DNA of 64,000 nt from an uncultured Chlorobiaceae bacterium (GCA_903822595.1 CAIJPS010000074.1:1-64000); one strand, 5' to 3'; positions 9,408 to 19,076 are shown, counted from the first letter of the stretch. The notes: generated from the sequence alone by a model not told the origin. Translations and numbers: made by a program.

Positions 9408-10301
9408 CTACGGGACGAAAACAAGGCGGAAGCCAACGTCGCTGAACCGGCTGCCGGGGGTGATGCCGTTCCGATAAGCCGACCGACAGCCCCCGGCAGC
9501 GCTGCCCCAGCCCCCGCCACGAATAACACGGAAAGAACGCGTTGATGGCCCGGTGGGATTGGTAACAACACCTTGCGCTTTACATTCGTCATAATAGGTT
9601 TCACTGTACCAATCGCTGCACCACTCCCAGACATTACCATGCATATTGTACAGCCCGAACCGATTAGGTGCAAAACTGTTTACCGAAACAGTATTCTGCC
9701 GGTATACCCCTGTCGGATTATTATTGTAGGATCCGTTGCCATTATAGTTAGCCTGACCGGTCGTCAGGTTTTGTCCTGTATTGAACGGCGTTCTGCTGCC
9801 GGCACGACAGGCATACTCCCACTCCGCTTCAGTGGGCAAACGATACCTCTTACCCGTTTTTGCCGAGAGCGCTTTGCAGTAGGCCACAGCATCGTTCCAG
9901 CTCACATGCACAACAGGATGATTCTCTTCACTCTGAGGTCGAAGACTACCCGAGATTCCATGGCGCCAGTTTACCCCTGCTCTCTTCTCCCATTTTGTTC
10001 CATCCGAAATATAACTGCCATCTCCGTTTTCAGCATCGGTCAGGTACCCTTTTGCTGCCACGAATTTCCTGAACTCCCCAACCGTTACTTCATATTCGGC
10101 GATGTAAAAGTCACTCACTTTTACCTGATGCTGTGTCTCATCTTTAGAGTGGCCAACTTCACCGGCAGGACTCCCCATCATAAACGTGCCGCCAGGGATC
10201 AGCACAAACCCCACTGCATTCGCAGGCAATGCTCCGCCGAAAAAAATGACCGCCGCAACAAAAAGGGCTGAAACTGTGGAACAGATACGTTTTGGTTTCA
10301 T
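9408..10301 (-). CDS. Exported formylglycine-generating-enzyme-like (FGE-sulfatase) protein with a candidate DGR variable region
   Basis: 297 residues from the ATG at 10301. A signal peptide (cores VSALFVAAVIFF, cleavage after ANA) is followed by an FGE-sulfatase domain: VLIPGGTFMMGS, DFYIAEYEVTVGEF, HPVVHVSWNDAVAYC, RLPTEAEWEYACR, NMHGNVWEWCSDWY and GFRLVFVP. This family adopts a C-type-lectin-like fold. Most members without the catalytic cysteines are binding proteins rather than sulfatase activators. The last 35 codons have the RGGGW...CRSAYRN...GFRLV frame of DGR targets, and nearly all residues between the fixed ones use codons ending in C (GGC, AGC, AAC, ATC, TTC, GAC), as expected if AAC codons were mutagenised. 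It lies at the 3' end of the signalling cluster. Confidence 0.85.
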   Translation of the reverse strand: MKPKRICSTVSALFVAAVIFFGGALPANAVGFVLIPGGTFMMGSPAGEVGHSKDETQHQVKVSDFYIAEYEVTVGEFRKFVAAKGYLTDAENGDGSYISDGTKWEKRAGVNWRHGISGSLRPQSEENHPVVHVSWNDAVAYCKALSAKTGKRYRLPTEAEWEYACRAGSRTPFNTGQNLTTGQANYNGNGSYNNNPTGVYRQNTVSVNSFAPNRFGLYNMHGNVWEWCSDWYSETYYDECKAQGVVTNPTGPSTRSFRVIRGGGWGSAAGGCRSAYRNGITPGSRFSDVGFRLVFVP

Positions 10302-10339
10302 TTTTTGACCCACAAAAAAATGGTTAAAGGATTCAATGG

Positions 10340-11533
10340 TTAAAATGTTTTTACGTCAATTCTGGAGGGCTTTGCCGGAACAGATACAGGTACAAATACA
10401 GGTACAGATACCAGACGAGCGACCCGTTTTTTCTTGACATTCAGATGTTTACGGCTTACCAACTTTGGACTCTTTTCCTGAGGCGCTCCATTCTGCGGCT
10501 CCTCCCTTTTGATTGCTACTGTATCGACATGCACCGCAACCGGTGGCACAAAAACAGGAGCGGGAACTGACTCTTCAACCGACGCTTCAACAGGCTTTGG
10601 CGGATGATTGAACGCGAAGAGCCGCAGCGCAACCAGCAGCACCAGCACAGCCGCTCCGGCCATGACCCGTTTGTCGCGCAGCCACTTCATCCAGTCGGGT
10701 TGTGGAGGTGGCGGTGGCTTGAGCGCTTTGATAGCCTGCAAAAACTCTTCGCAGCTCTGGTAGCGCCGGTTACGATCTTTTGCCGTAGCCTTGTCGACAA
10801 CGGCCTGCATCCCTGACGATACATACTCGTAGATGCTCTTCATCCTTGGCAGAGGCTCCTTGACAATTTTGGACTGAATTTCAAAATCCTCCTCCGTTGC
10901 CGTATTATAGGGCGCTTTACCGGTAAGCATCTGGTGCAACACCACGCCAAGGGAGTAGATGTCAGTGCGCAGGTCGAGCGGTTCCCCCTGCTTGCTTTTG
11001 ATCTGCTCCGGGCTCATGTAGGATGGCGTCCCGGGGCTTTGGCCTGTCGCCGTTTCGCGGGCAAGTTTGGTATCTTTCGCAATCCCGAAATCGACCACCT
11101 TGATCTGATTCTCCCTGGTCATGAGGATGTTGGCTGGCTTGATATCGCGATGGATAACGCCGCTGCGGTGCACATAGGCAAAGGCTTCGAGCAATTTACC
11201 GAACAGCTCCTTGGTCTCCTCTTCCGGAATTGGGCCCCGGTGGCGGGTGATGTACTCCTCAAGATTCATCCCCTCGATATACTGCTGTATCAGCAAGAGT
11301 TTGTCGGGGTGGTAGTCAATCAAACTGACAATGCCGGGATGATCCAGTTTTGCCAGTGCTTTTGCCTCCCGCTCAAAGAGTGAGCGCACATAAGGATCCT
11401 CGGCAAAATGCGGCAGTAACGCCTTGATGGCCACCCGCTGCTCCGTTATCGGGTCAACGCCAAGCCAGACCCGGCTCATCCCGCCCTGGCCAAGTTCACG
11501 CTCGATGCGATATTTGAGTATCTGTTGTTCCAT
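10340..11533 (-). CDS. Transmembrane Ser/Thr protein kinase without a lectin domain
   Basis: 397 residues. The PknB-like kinase domain (about 8-270) has Gly-rich loop GQGGMS (15-20), VAIK (34-37), HRDIKPAN (128-135), DFG (148-150) and GTPSYMSPEQ. It is followed by the PPPPPQPDWMKWLRDKR linker and one membrane segment (about 290-310). The outer part is only about 85 residues, rich in P, V and K, ending in a basic stretch. It lacks the DUF1566 domain of its neighbours, so its sensor part is either absent or unstructured. All catalytic motifs are present, so it should be an active kinase. It is 38 bases downstream of the next kinase on the same strand. Confidence 0.92.
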   Translation of the reverse strand: MEQQILKYRIERELGQGGMSRVWLGVDPITEQRVAIKALLPHFAEDPYVRSLFEREAKALAKLDHPGIVSLIDYHPDKLLLIQQYIEGMNLEEYITRHRGPIPEEETKELFGKLLEAFAYVHRSGVIHRDIKPANILMTRENQIKVVDFGIAKDTKLARETATGQSPGTPSYMSPEQIKSKQGEPLDLRTDIYSLGVVLHQMLTGKAPYNTATEEDFEIQSKIVKEPLPRMKSIYEYVSSGMQAVVDKATAKDRNRRYQSCEEFLQAIKALKPPPPPQPDWMKWLRDKRVMAGAAVLVLLVALRLFAFNHPPKPVEASVEESVPAPVFVPPVAVHVDTVAIKREEPQNGAPQEKSPKLVSRKHLNVKKKRVARLVSVPVFVPVSVPAKPSRIDVKTF

Positions 11534-11571
11534 GGTTACGTTTGAGAGATCACAGAAAATTGGTCAAATTG

Positions 11572-13044
11572 TTAAAAATATCGGATGGCTCGAACGCGAA
11601 GTACATTCGTCTTATCGCCCTGGGTATTGTACCCGGCGGAAAAGTTTTGACCCCATGCGCCGCCCGTACTGTTCTCCGTAGAACTCCAGTAGTGCTTATC
11701 CGCAAAACCACCTACAACACCTTTACTGGAATACAGTTTATGCAGCTCATCTCTGGTTGGGAGATGCCAATCACGATAATTACCAATCACCAGACTATTA
11801 CAGGCAACGTTTGCGTCAGACCAGGTAAAACACCCTTCTCTATAACCATCAGATTGACCCGACATATCCGATGGTGCAGCAATCATACCGTGCAGCCTAC
11901 TTTCATCGAGATAAAAAATAATGCCTCCTCCATACTGCTCACCAATTTCATGCGAAACCGGTGCCGAAGAGCCCTCAAGATGGGCTTTTGCAGCGGGGGC
12001 TGAGGGCTCAATGAACGCCTCTGCTGCGGGAACTTCCCCTGGAGCATCATGTTTACCACTGCTCATTACCCCTGACACAACAATTACAAGCAGAACAATC
12101 ACTGCAAATGACACTGCAAATGACACTGCCTTCAGATTTACTGAAAAAGGAATGTTTTGTTGTGATGATTGAGGGATATTCTGTTGCGTTTGCGTCTTTG
12201 CTTGCGCTTGTAATTGCGGTGGTATCGGCGCCTTTATCGCTTGCATAAAATCGTTGCAGTTTCGGTACCGATCACCCTTCTCCTTCGCCGTTGCTTTATC
12301 GACTATCCTCTGCACCCTGTCCGACACGTACTCATAAGTACTCTTCATCCTCGGTAGCGGCTCCTTGACAATCTTGACCTGCACCTCAAATTCCGATTCC
12401 GTCTCCATATCGTAGGGCGCTTTCCCGCTCAGCATCTGATGCAACAGCACTCCCAACGAGTAGATATCAGTCCGTTCATCAACCTCCCGGCCATTGACTT
12501 GCTCAGGACTCATATAGGCTACGGTTCCCATCCGAACACCTGTCCTGGTGCGCAGGGTACCACTGCTTCCACCAGCAATTCTGGCAATGCCGAAATCTAC
12601 AACCTTGACCTGGTTGCCTTTTGTAATAAGAATATTTGAAGGCTTGATATCGCGGTGAATCACCTTATTGTCATGCGCATAGGCAAATGCCCCGAGTAAC
12701 TGGCAAAAGAGTTTTTCTGCCTCCTCTTCAGGAATCGGGCCTCTTTGCTTCGCGATATACTCCTCAAGGGTTATCCCTTCAATGTATTCCTGAACGAGAA
12801 TGAGACGTGGACCGATCTCTTCGTAGCGGATCAGGCAAACAATATTCGGATGACTGAGTTTAGCCATAAATTGCGCCTCCCTGCGAAACCTCTCACGCAG
12901 CTCATAGTGATTGGCCAGATGCGGCAGCAACTCCTTTATGGCCACTTTCTGGCCAGTCATCGAATCAACGCCAAGGTAAACCCGGCTCATCCCACCCTCT
13001 CCAAGAAAACGTTCTATCTGATAGTTCAGTATCTGTTGTTCCAT
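11572..13044 (-). CDS. Transmembrane Ser/Thr kinase with C-terminal DUF1566 lectin-like domain
   Basis: 490 residues. The kinase domain (8-270) has LGEGGMS, VAIK, HRDIKPSN, DFG and GTVAYMSPEQ, all intact. A Q-rich linker and a single membrane segment (about 310-332, VSFAVSFAVIVLLVIVVSGV) lead to an A/P/E-rich stalk and a DUF1566 domain (about 370-490: YGGGIIFYLDE, CFTWSDANVACNSL, WHLPTRDELHKLY, HYWSSTEN, RVRAIRYF). DUF1566 has a C-type-lectin-like fold and should lie in the periplasm, giving a receptor kinase. The last 40 codons align with the two recognised variable regions further along the cluster. Confidence 0.93.
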   Translation of the reverse strand: MEQQILNYQIERFLGEGGMSRVYLGVDSMTGQKVAIKELLPHLANHYELRERFRREAQFMAKLSHPNIVCLIRYEEIGPRLILVQEYIEGITLEEYIAKQRGPIPEEEAEKLFCQLLGAFAYAHDNKVIHRDIKPSNILITKGNQVKVVDFGIARIAGGSSGTLRTRTGVRMGTVAYMSPEQVNGREVDERTDIYSLGVLLHQMLSGKAPYDMETESEFEVQVKIVKEPLPRMKSTYEYVSDRVQRIVDKATAKEKGDRYRNCNDFMQAIKAPIPPQLQAQAKTQTQQNIPQSSQQNIPFSVNLKAVSFAVSFAVIVLLVIVVSGVMSSGKHDAPGEVPAAEAFIEPSAPAAKAHLEGSSAPVSHEIGEQYGGGIIFYLDESRLHGMIAAPSDMSGQSDGYREGCFTWSDANVACNSLVIGNYRDWHLPTRDELHKLYSSKGVVGGFADKHYWSSTENSTGGAWGQNFSAGYNTQGDKTNVLRVRAIRYF

Positions 13045-13340
13045 TATTACGCTTGAGAGATCATAAAAAATTGGTCAGCCTCATACCTGAAAAGCCGTCA
13101 TCATTACCGTAATGCCAGCAAGTCACCCCATAATCTCTGACAGTGAGTAGTGATTCACTTGCATCTGACTTTCTTTTCCTGCAACATCAATTTCAATGAA
13201 GAGATTAAGCGCTCCACAAGAATTGATATCGAAGAAAAACAAGTCCGGACGTTAAGTAATCAGGCTAATCTGACTCGATATAACGGAACAACTTATAACT
13301 GAACACCTTAGTATCGTCAACCTGCTCGCTGGAATCATCC

Positions 13341-14801
13341 TCAATCTATTCCATATATTTCCTTTATTTTCATATCACTATCAAAAACAAAACAGACCTT
13401 GCTATCTTTGACAGTAACTTGATTACGAATATTGCCTAAATATACAAATCTTGTGAACACGATGTATGTTGATTCGTTTTGCCTTTCAATATGAGAAATC
13501 GTGTTCTTTGAATAAGCAGTTATACTCCAGATATGCTGATATCTGTTATAGATTTGTTCATAAGTAGGGCTCAAGATATCCCAGTATCTGCTCATATTCT
13601 CGGATAAATACCTATTTATACCAGCAACATCCCTATTATCTTCAGCTTCTACAAAGCTTCTGATAATACTCACATATTCGCCGCTGCCCAGATCAGGAGC
13701 AGGGCTTTCAACTGCTGCCGGGGCTTCTGCGACAGGACCCTCGACTGGCACTTCTGCGGCGGGAACGGGAGCTGCTGCAGGAGCTGCTGGTGCCTCTATG
13801 GGTGCCTCAACCGGAGCGTTATGTTTACTGCGGCTCACTACCCCTGACACAACAAGAAATAGCACAACAATCACAGCAAGGAGCACTGCTTTCAGATTCA
13901 CAGGTACCGACGGTGGTGATGTAGAAATCTTCAGTTGCGGCTGTGGTTGAGGCTTCGCTTTCGCTTGCGATTGCGGTTGTGTCGGCACCTTTATCGCCTG
14001 CATAAAATCATTGCAGTTCCGGTACCGATCACCCGTCTCCTTTGCCGTCGCTTTATCAACTATTCTCTGCATGTTTTCCGACACATACTCATAGGTACTT
14101 TTCATCCTCGGCAACGGCTCCTTGACAATCTTGACCTGTACCTCAAATTCCGATTCCGTGTCCATATCATAGGGCGCTTTGCCTGTCAGCATCTGATACA
14201 GCAGCACGCCAAGTGAGTAGATATCCGTACTGTCATCAACCTCCCGGCCACTAACCTGCTCAGGGCTCATATAGGCCGGGGTTCCCATCCTGACACCCGT
14301 CTTGGTACGCAGGGCACCACTGCTTCCACCAGCAATTCTGGCAATGCCAAAATCAACCACCTTGACCTGATTGCCTTTTGTAATAAGAATATTTGAAGGC
14401 TTGATATCACGGTGAATCACCTTATTGTCATGCGCATAAGCAAATGCATCCAGTAACTGGCAAAAGAGTTCTTTTGCCTCATCTTCAGGAATCGGGCCTC
14501 TTTCCTTCGTTATATATTCTTCAAGGGTTATCCCTTCAATGTATTCCTGAACAAGAAAAAGACGTGTACCGATCTCTTCGTAGCGTATCAGGCGAACAAT
14601 ATGCTCATGATTGAGTTTCGCCATAAATTGGGCCTCCCGGCGAAACCGCTCACGCAGCTCATCGTGATTGGCCAGATGCGCCAGTAACTCTTTTATGGCC
14701 ACTTTTTGTCCTGTCTTCAAGTCGATGCCAAGGTAAACCCGGCTCATCCCTCCCTCTCCAAGAAGGCGCTCTATCTGATAATTCAGTATCCGTTGTTCCA
14801 T
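13341..14801 (-). CDS. Transmembrane Ser/Thr kinase with an NTF2-like C-terminal domain
   Basis: 486 residues. The kinase part is nearly identical in design to the 11.6-kb kinase (LGEGGMS, VAIK, HRDIKPSN, DFG, GTPAYMSPEQ). It is followed by one membrane segment (about 310-330) and an Ala/Pro-rich stalk. In place of DUF1566 it ends in about 110 residues (GEYVSIIRSFVEAEDNRDVA... FDSDMKIKEIYGID) that resemble an NTF2/SnoaL-like sensor fold; this assignment is from pattern only. The gene is the last member of a duplicated PP2C / FHA-DUF805 / kinase block. Confidence 0.9.
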   Translation of the reverse strand: MEQRILNYQIERLLGEGGMSRVYLGIDLKTGQKVAIKELLAHLANHDELRERFRREAQFMAKLNHEHIVRLIRYEEIGTRLFLVQEYIEGITLEEYITKERGPIPEDEAKELFCQLLDAFAYAHDNKVIHRDIKPSNILITKGNQVKVVDFGIARIAGGSSGALRTKTGVRMGTPAYMSPEQVSGREVDDSTDIYSLGVLLYQMLTGKAPYDMDTESEFEVQVKIVKEPLPRMKSTYEYVSENMQRIVDKATAKETGDRYRNCNDFMQAIKVPTQPQSQAKAKPQPQPQLKISTSPPSVPVNLKAVLLAVIVVLFLVVSGVVSRSKHNAPVEAPIEAPAAPAAAPVPAAEVPVEGPVAEAPAAVESPAPDLGSGEYVSIIRSFVEAEDNRDVAGINRYLSENMSRYWDILSPTYEQIYNRYQHIWSITAYSKNTISHIERQNESTYIVFTRFVYLGNIRNQVTVKDSKVCFVFDSDMKIKEIYGID

Positions 14802-14854
14802 AAGTTAAGTACCGCGCAGGAAGTGTTATTACGTAATATGCAATACAAGGAGTG

Positions 14855-15664
14855 CTACAAGGAAAAAGCCGGGATAATATTTCGCATATACTCAACATAT
14901 TGCCACATAAAATACAGATATGAAAGAAAATATAATACCGCTGCAATAATGGTATATTGCTTCAAGCCAGAATTATATTCAGGCTCCTCTCCATACTGAT
15001 TATATCCAACACTCCCTTTCAGAAAAAATATTTCTACGATATACCATATTCCCAAAAATGGCACTAAAGAGACAAGATGAAACCAGCCTGACTTGTTACG
15101 ATCATGACATCTTTTTACTGATAAAGCAAGCCCGGGCCAGATAAATAAAAATGAGAGAATAAAAAGCAAAGAAGTAGCTCCACCAAACGATAATAAATTA
15201 TAAGAAGCGACTTTCATTATCATGAGATAAAGGCCATAAACAATGAATTGAATAACACCAATAGATAGACTATATGTCCAATAGGTGGACCTGTTAATCC
15301 TTCCATTGAATGAAAAAAGTATATCCTTAAAATCTGTAGATTGGACAGAGGAATTTGATACCACTTTTACTGAAGAGATGCTACTTAATATTGTTTTTAT
15401 AGCAGGAGAAGGCAAGAGCGCATCAACTCTCTCCCATACAAGCGGAATTTTTCCAGCAAGTATGACTGGAGTACCATGTTCAATGGAGATCTCTTCATTA
15501 TGAACATTTCTGCCATTGATAACCGTCCCGTTCATGCTCATATCCCTATAAAAATAGGTTGCACCTGACAATGTTATTTCTGCATGAAGCCTGCTGATGA
15601 CATGATCAGGATCCGGAACAACGACATTGCATCCAGAATCCCTGCCAACTGTAATTTTTTTCAT
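14855..15664 (-). CDS. FHA domain fused to DUF805 membrane domain
   Basis: 269 residues. The N-terminal FHA phosphothreonine-binding domain (about 1-85) shows GRDSGCNVVVP, SRLHAEI and MNGTVING. A DUF805 membrane domain (about 115-262) starts FNGRINRSTYW, has several hydrophobic segments and the signature KRCHDRNKSGWFHL. The FHA part should bind phosphorylated partners at the inner membrane. It is flanked by a PP2C gene upstream and a kinase downstream; the same trio recurs at 17.4-21.2 kb. Confidence 0.9.
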   Translation of the reverse strand: MKKITVGRDSGCNVVVPDPDHVISRLHAEITLSGATYFYRDMSMNGTVINGRNVHNEEISIEHGTPVILAGKIPLVWERVDALLPSPAIKTILSSISSVKVVSNSSVQSTDFKDILFSFNGRINRSTYWTYSLSIGVIQFIVYGLYLMIMKVASYNLLSFGGATSLLFILSFLFIWPGLALSVKRCHDRNKSGWFHLVSLVPFLGIWYIVEIFFLKGSVGYNQYGEEPEYNSGLKQYTIIAAVLYFLSYLYFMWQYVEYMRNIIPAFSL

Positions 15665-15749
15665 TGCTATTATTCTGTTTTGTTAATAAGTTCAAAGTAT
15701 TTTTCATTACTTTCAATCCATTATTCCACTTATGGTGGTTTAAGATCGG

Positions 15750-17303
15750 CTAAAAATTCCGGACTGCCCGAACTCGATTATACCTTATCTTTGCATCTTT
15801 GAACTGCGTTCCATTGCGAAAGTCTGTGCTCGACGCAAAACGAGCAGTTTCCTGCGAGGAACTCCAGTAGCATTGATTTAATAAAGTTAATGAAGATAAC
15901 TTACGCTTCTGGCTATAGAGTGTTTTCAGCTCATCTTTGGTTGGCAAGCGCCAACCGTTATTTCCTCCGTTTTCATGTTTAAATAAAGCCATTGCATCAG
16001 ACCAAGTAAAAAGCCCTTCCTTCTGACCTGTAGAATGACCTCGCTTATCCGATTTGGCAACAATTAAACCATGATTGCCGAGAGGATCAATATTAATAAT
16101 GATGCCATCACCATACGGTTGGCCAATTATAAAAGGAGTTGATCGGGGTTGATGTGCAACAGCGTTATTTTTTTCCCGCAACAGTGCATCTCGCGCATTT
16201 GTTACTGCCTGGAGTACAACTTGCAGTGAATCTGATTTGTGACGTTCCTGTTTCATTTCAGCTTTTAAAGAATCAAGCCCACGTCCCGCCTGTTCAAGGG
16301 CAGTTCGAAGTGCGTCTTCAGTTTGTGTTGGCAACACATTTATCACGTTTGCTGGCGGTGGTGTTTTTTGAAATGAGGATAAGGCAATCCCATGCCGGAA
16401 CCATGTTGTTATTTTTTGACCAATAGTATTTCCGGATAAACCGCCTGAAGCCATAACGGCTAACCCGCCAAGCAAAAAGAGAATCATGATAACTCCTGCA
16501 AAAAGCAGCACCCTCTTGCTACCTTTTTTACCTTTGCTCTCAGACACACTTGTGTTAGCACTACCAGTAAATTTTACGAGCTGGAGCGTAATATTATCGA
16601 TACCACCGGCACGATTGGCAAGCAGAACAAGCTCTTTTGCCTTTTCATATAACGCACTCTCTGAGCATAAAACATCCTGAATCTTTTGATCACTGACCAT
16701 GCCGGTCAGACCATCTGTACAAAGAAGCACAATATCACCCTTCTGCGGCTTAAAGGGCTTTTGACAGAGTGAAGGGGGCTGCATCCGCTCCAGTCCAAGT
16801 GCATTGGTAATCTCATTTTTTCTTGGATGATTCTCTGCATCTTTTGCATTGATGGCTCCGGCATCGACCAAAGACTGTACGAATGAATGATCTTTTGTGA
16901 GTTGCTGGAGATGATTGTGGGTAAGCAAATAGATTCGGCTGTCCCCAACATGGGCGTAATAAAAGCAATCATCTTTCAGAAGCAGCGCAACACAGGTAGA
17001 GCCCATTCCTTTCAGTTCGGGATGCTCCCGTGCATAGTTGAGGATGACCTTGTTTGCATAGAGCAATGCCTCATTAAGCGCGTTGATCGGGTCGGGATCG
17101 ACCTTGTCGTTCAAACTTGAAATTATTGAGTCAACAGCAATCCGGGACGCTGTTTCGCCACCAGCATGACCACCCATGCCATCACAGACAACAACCACTT
17201 CACCATTAAGGGTCTCTCTGGTGCCATAATAATCCTCATTCACTTTTCGCACAATGCCAGCATCGGTTGCATTTCCTATCTCATAACTGACTTTTTTGTT
17301 CAT
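15750..17303 (-). CDS. PP2C-type phosphatase with transmembrane segment, coiled coil and DUF1566 domain
   Basis: 517 residues. The N-terminal PP2C/Stp1 domain (about 1-245) has metal-binding motifs CDGMGGHAGGE, GDSRIY, CTDGLTGM and GGIDNIT, all intact. A membrane segment (about 268-290) is followed by a coiled-coil stretch (about 325-375, LRTALEQAGRGLDSLKAEMK) and a DUF1566 domain (about 388-517: YGDGIIINID, WRLPTKDELKTLY, CYWSSSQET, RVRAVRNF). It is therefore a receptor-like phosphatase with a periplasmic lectin-like sensor, opposing the receptor kinases around it. Confidence 0.93.
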   Translation of the reverse strand: MNKKVSYEIGNATDAGIVRKVNEDYYGTRETLNGEVVVVCDGMGGHAGGETASRIAVDSIISSLNDKVDPDPINALNEALLYANKVILNYAREHPELKGMGSTCVALLLKDDCFYYAHVGDSRIYLLTHNHLQQLTKDHSFVQSLVDAGAINAKDAENHPRKNEITNALGLERMQPPSLCQKPFKPQKGDIVLLCTDGLTGMVSDQKIQDVLCSESALYEKAKELVLLANRAGGIDNITLQLVKFTGSANTSVSESKGKKGSKRVLLFAGVIMILFLLGGLAVMASGGLSGNTIGQKITTWFRHGIALSSFQKTPPPANVINVLPTQTEDALRTALEQAGRGLDSLKAEMKQERHKSDSLQVVLQAVTNARDALLREKNNAVAHQPRSTPFIIGQPYGDGIIINIDPLGNHGLIVAKSDKRGHSTGQKEGLFTWSDAMALFKHENGGNNGWRLPTKDELKTLYSQKRKLSSLTLLNQCYWSSSQETARFASSTDFRNGTQFKDAKIRYNRVRAVRNF

Positions 17304-17439
17304 AGTATTGTTTCTATGTTAACATTATAAACAGATGCTCTACACAGCTATAGTCTGCAGTTTGAGAACATCGTTGTCAGAAGAGTGATTAATTGTGGTA
17401 ACTCTCCTGAGTAGTCGTCTGGTGGTATAAAGTATATGA

Positions 17440-18906
17440 CTAAAATGACCGCACTGCGCGAACTCCAAGGCTGGCTGACTTAATGCACGGGGCTTGGCTC
17501 CCATCTGAGAAGGCATGGATCCATGCGAGATCTGCACCACTCTTCGTAGAACTCCAGTAGACGTCGCTGTCCAACACTAAAACGCTGACAACATTTTTCG
17601 TGTGATCAAGTTTATTTAGCTCATTTTTAGTTGGAAGGCGCCAATCACTAAATCCATTTTTTATCAATTTTCTACATTCCACTTTTGCCTCTTCCCATGT
17701 AACATGCCCTGGAATATCCGTTGTTGCAGCAACCAGACCATGCTGACCAGTTTCATCGACATAAAAAATAATGCCTCCTCCATACCGTTCACCAATTTCA
17801 CGTGAAACCGTTACCGCTGGAGCCTCGACTGGCACTTCTGCGACAGGTGCGGCAGCGGGAACTTCAGCTGCGAGGGCAGGAGCAGGGGGCTCAACGAATG
17901 CGTCTGGTGCAGGTGCTGCGGGAGCCTCAACTGGCGCTTCTACGGGGGCCTCAACCGGTGCTTTATGTATGCCCTTGCTCATTACTCCTGACACAACAAG
18001 AACAAGCATCACTATCACAGCAATTGCAACTGCTTTCAGATTAACTGGTTGTGGAGAGGGGGTCGGTGGGGGAGGCGGCGGCGGTACAGTCATCTTAATC
18101 GCCTGCATAAAATCATTGCAGTTCCGGTACCGATCAACCTTCTCCTTCGCTGTTGCTTTATCCACTATCCGCTGCATCCTGTCCGACACATACTCATAAA
18201 TACTCTTCATCCTCGGCAACGGCTCCTTGACAATCTTGACTTGTACCTCAAATTCCGATTCCGTATCAATATTGTACGGTGCTTTCCCGGTCAGCATCTG
18301 ATGCAACAACACTCCCAATGAGTAGATATCTGTTCGATCATCAACCTCACGGCCATTTACCTGCTCAGGGCTCATATAGGCTACGGTTCCCACACGAACG
18401 CCCGTCTTGGTGCGCAAGGTACCGCTGCTTCCACCAGCTATTTTGGCAATACCAAAATCAACAACCTTGACCTGGTTGCCTTTTGTAATAAGAATATTTG
18501 AGGGCTTGATATCCCTGTGGATCACATCATTGTCATGCGCATAAGCAAATGCATCAAGCAACTGGCAGAAGAGTTCTCTTGCTTCCTGCTCAGGAATCGG
18601 GCCTTTTTCCTTCGTTATATACTCCTCAAGGTTCACACCTTCAATGTATTCCTGAACAAGAAAAAGACGGGTTCCTATCTCTTCGTAGCGGATCAGACGA
18701 ACAATATGGTGATGGTTCAGTTTAGCCAGAAGTTGAGCCTCCCGGCGAAACCGCTCACGCAAGTCATCATTATTGGCCAGATGCGCCAGTAATTCCTTGA
18801 TTGCCACTTTTTGGCCTGTCACCGAATCTACCCCAAGATAGACCAGGCTCATCCCGCCCTCTCCAAGAAGGCGCTCTATCTGATAATTCAGTATCCGTTG
18901 TTCCAT
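17440..18906 (-). CDS. Transmembrane Ser/Thr kinase with C-terminal DUF1566 lectin-like domain
   Basis: 488 residues. Intact kinase domain (LGEGGMS, VAIK, HRDIKPSN, DFG, GTVAYMSPEQ), polyproline linker, one membrane segment (about 293-312), then a stalk made of repeated PVEAP units (about 318-370) and a DUF1566 domain (about 373-488: YGGGIIFYVDETGQHGL, WRLPTKNELNKL, VYWSSTKSG, GVRAVRSF). Its leader and N-terminal half resemble the kinase ending at 14801, so the two arose by duplication. Its variable-like tail differs strongly from that copy's C-terminus, showing sensor-domain exchange. Confidence 0.93.
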   Translation of the reverse strand: MEQRILNYQIERLLGEGGMSLVYLGVDSVTGQKVAIKELLAHLANNDDLRERFRREAQLLAKLNHHHIVRLIRYEEIGTRLFLVQEYIEGVNLEEYITKEKGPIPEQEARELFCQLLDAFAYAHDNDVIHRDIKPSNILITKGNQVKVVDFGIAKIAGGSSGTLRTKTGVRVGTVAYMSPEQVNGREVDDRTDIYSLGVLLHQMLTGKAPYNIDTESEFEVQVKIVKEPLPRMKSIYEYVSDRMQRIVDKATAKEKVDRYRNCNDFMQAIKMTVPPPPPPPTPSPQPVNLKAVAIAVIVMLVLVVSGVMSKGIHKAPVEAPVEAPVEAPAAPAPDAFVEPPAPALAAEVPAAAPVAEVPVEAPAVTVSREIGERYGGGIIFYVDETGQHGLVAATTDIPGHVTWEEAKVECRKLIKNGFSDWRLPTKNELNKLDHTKNVVSVLVLDSDVYWSSTKSGADLAWIHAFSDGSQAPCIKSASLGVRAVRSF

Positions 18907-19076
18907 AACTTAAGTACCGTGCAGGAAGTGTTTTTATAAAATAAACACCAGGGTAAAAAAAACGTTCAAATCAATAGAGCAAACTAATCTTCGTGTCCTA
19001 TAAATGTGCAACAACAAGTTGTTTCGTAATTGCAAGTTTTTTCAACACGACTTCTTCGTGTCTGGTCTTATTAATA

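Noticed and set aside
9408-10301. True sulfatase-activating formylglycine-generating enzyme
   Set aside because: No sulfatase gene nearby and the active-site cysteine pair of FGE is not evident; treated as a binding-type family member.
11572-18906. Formal VR calls for the DUF1566 tails at 11.6, 15.75 and 17.4 kb
   Set aside because: They align with VR1/VR2 but are too divergent to test for adenine bias; the shared residues are also general DUF1566 features.
19045-19061. Terminator (ACACGA/TCGTGT hairpin) near the end of the FHA-DUF805 gene
   Set aside because: Only six pairs and no T-run in either direction.
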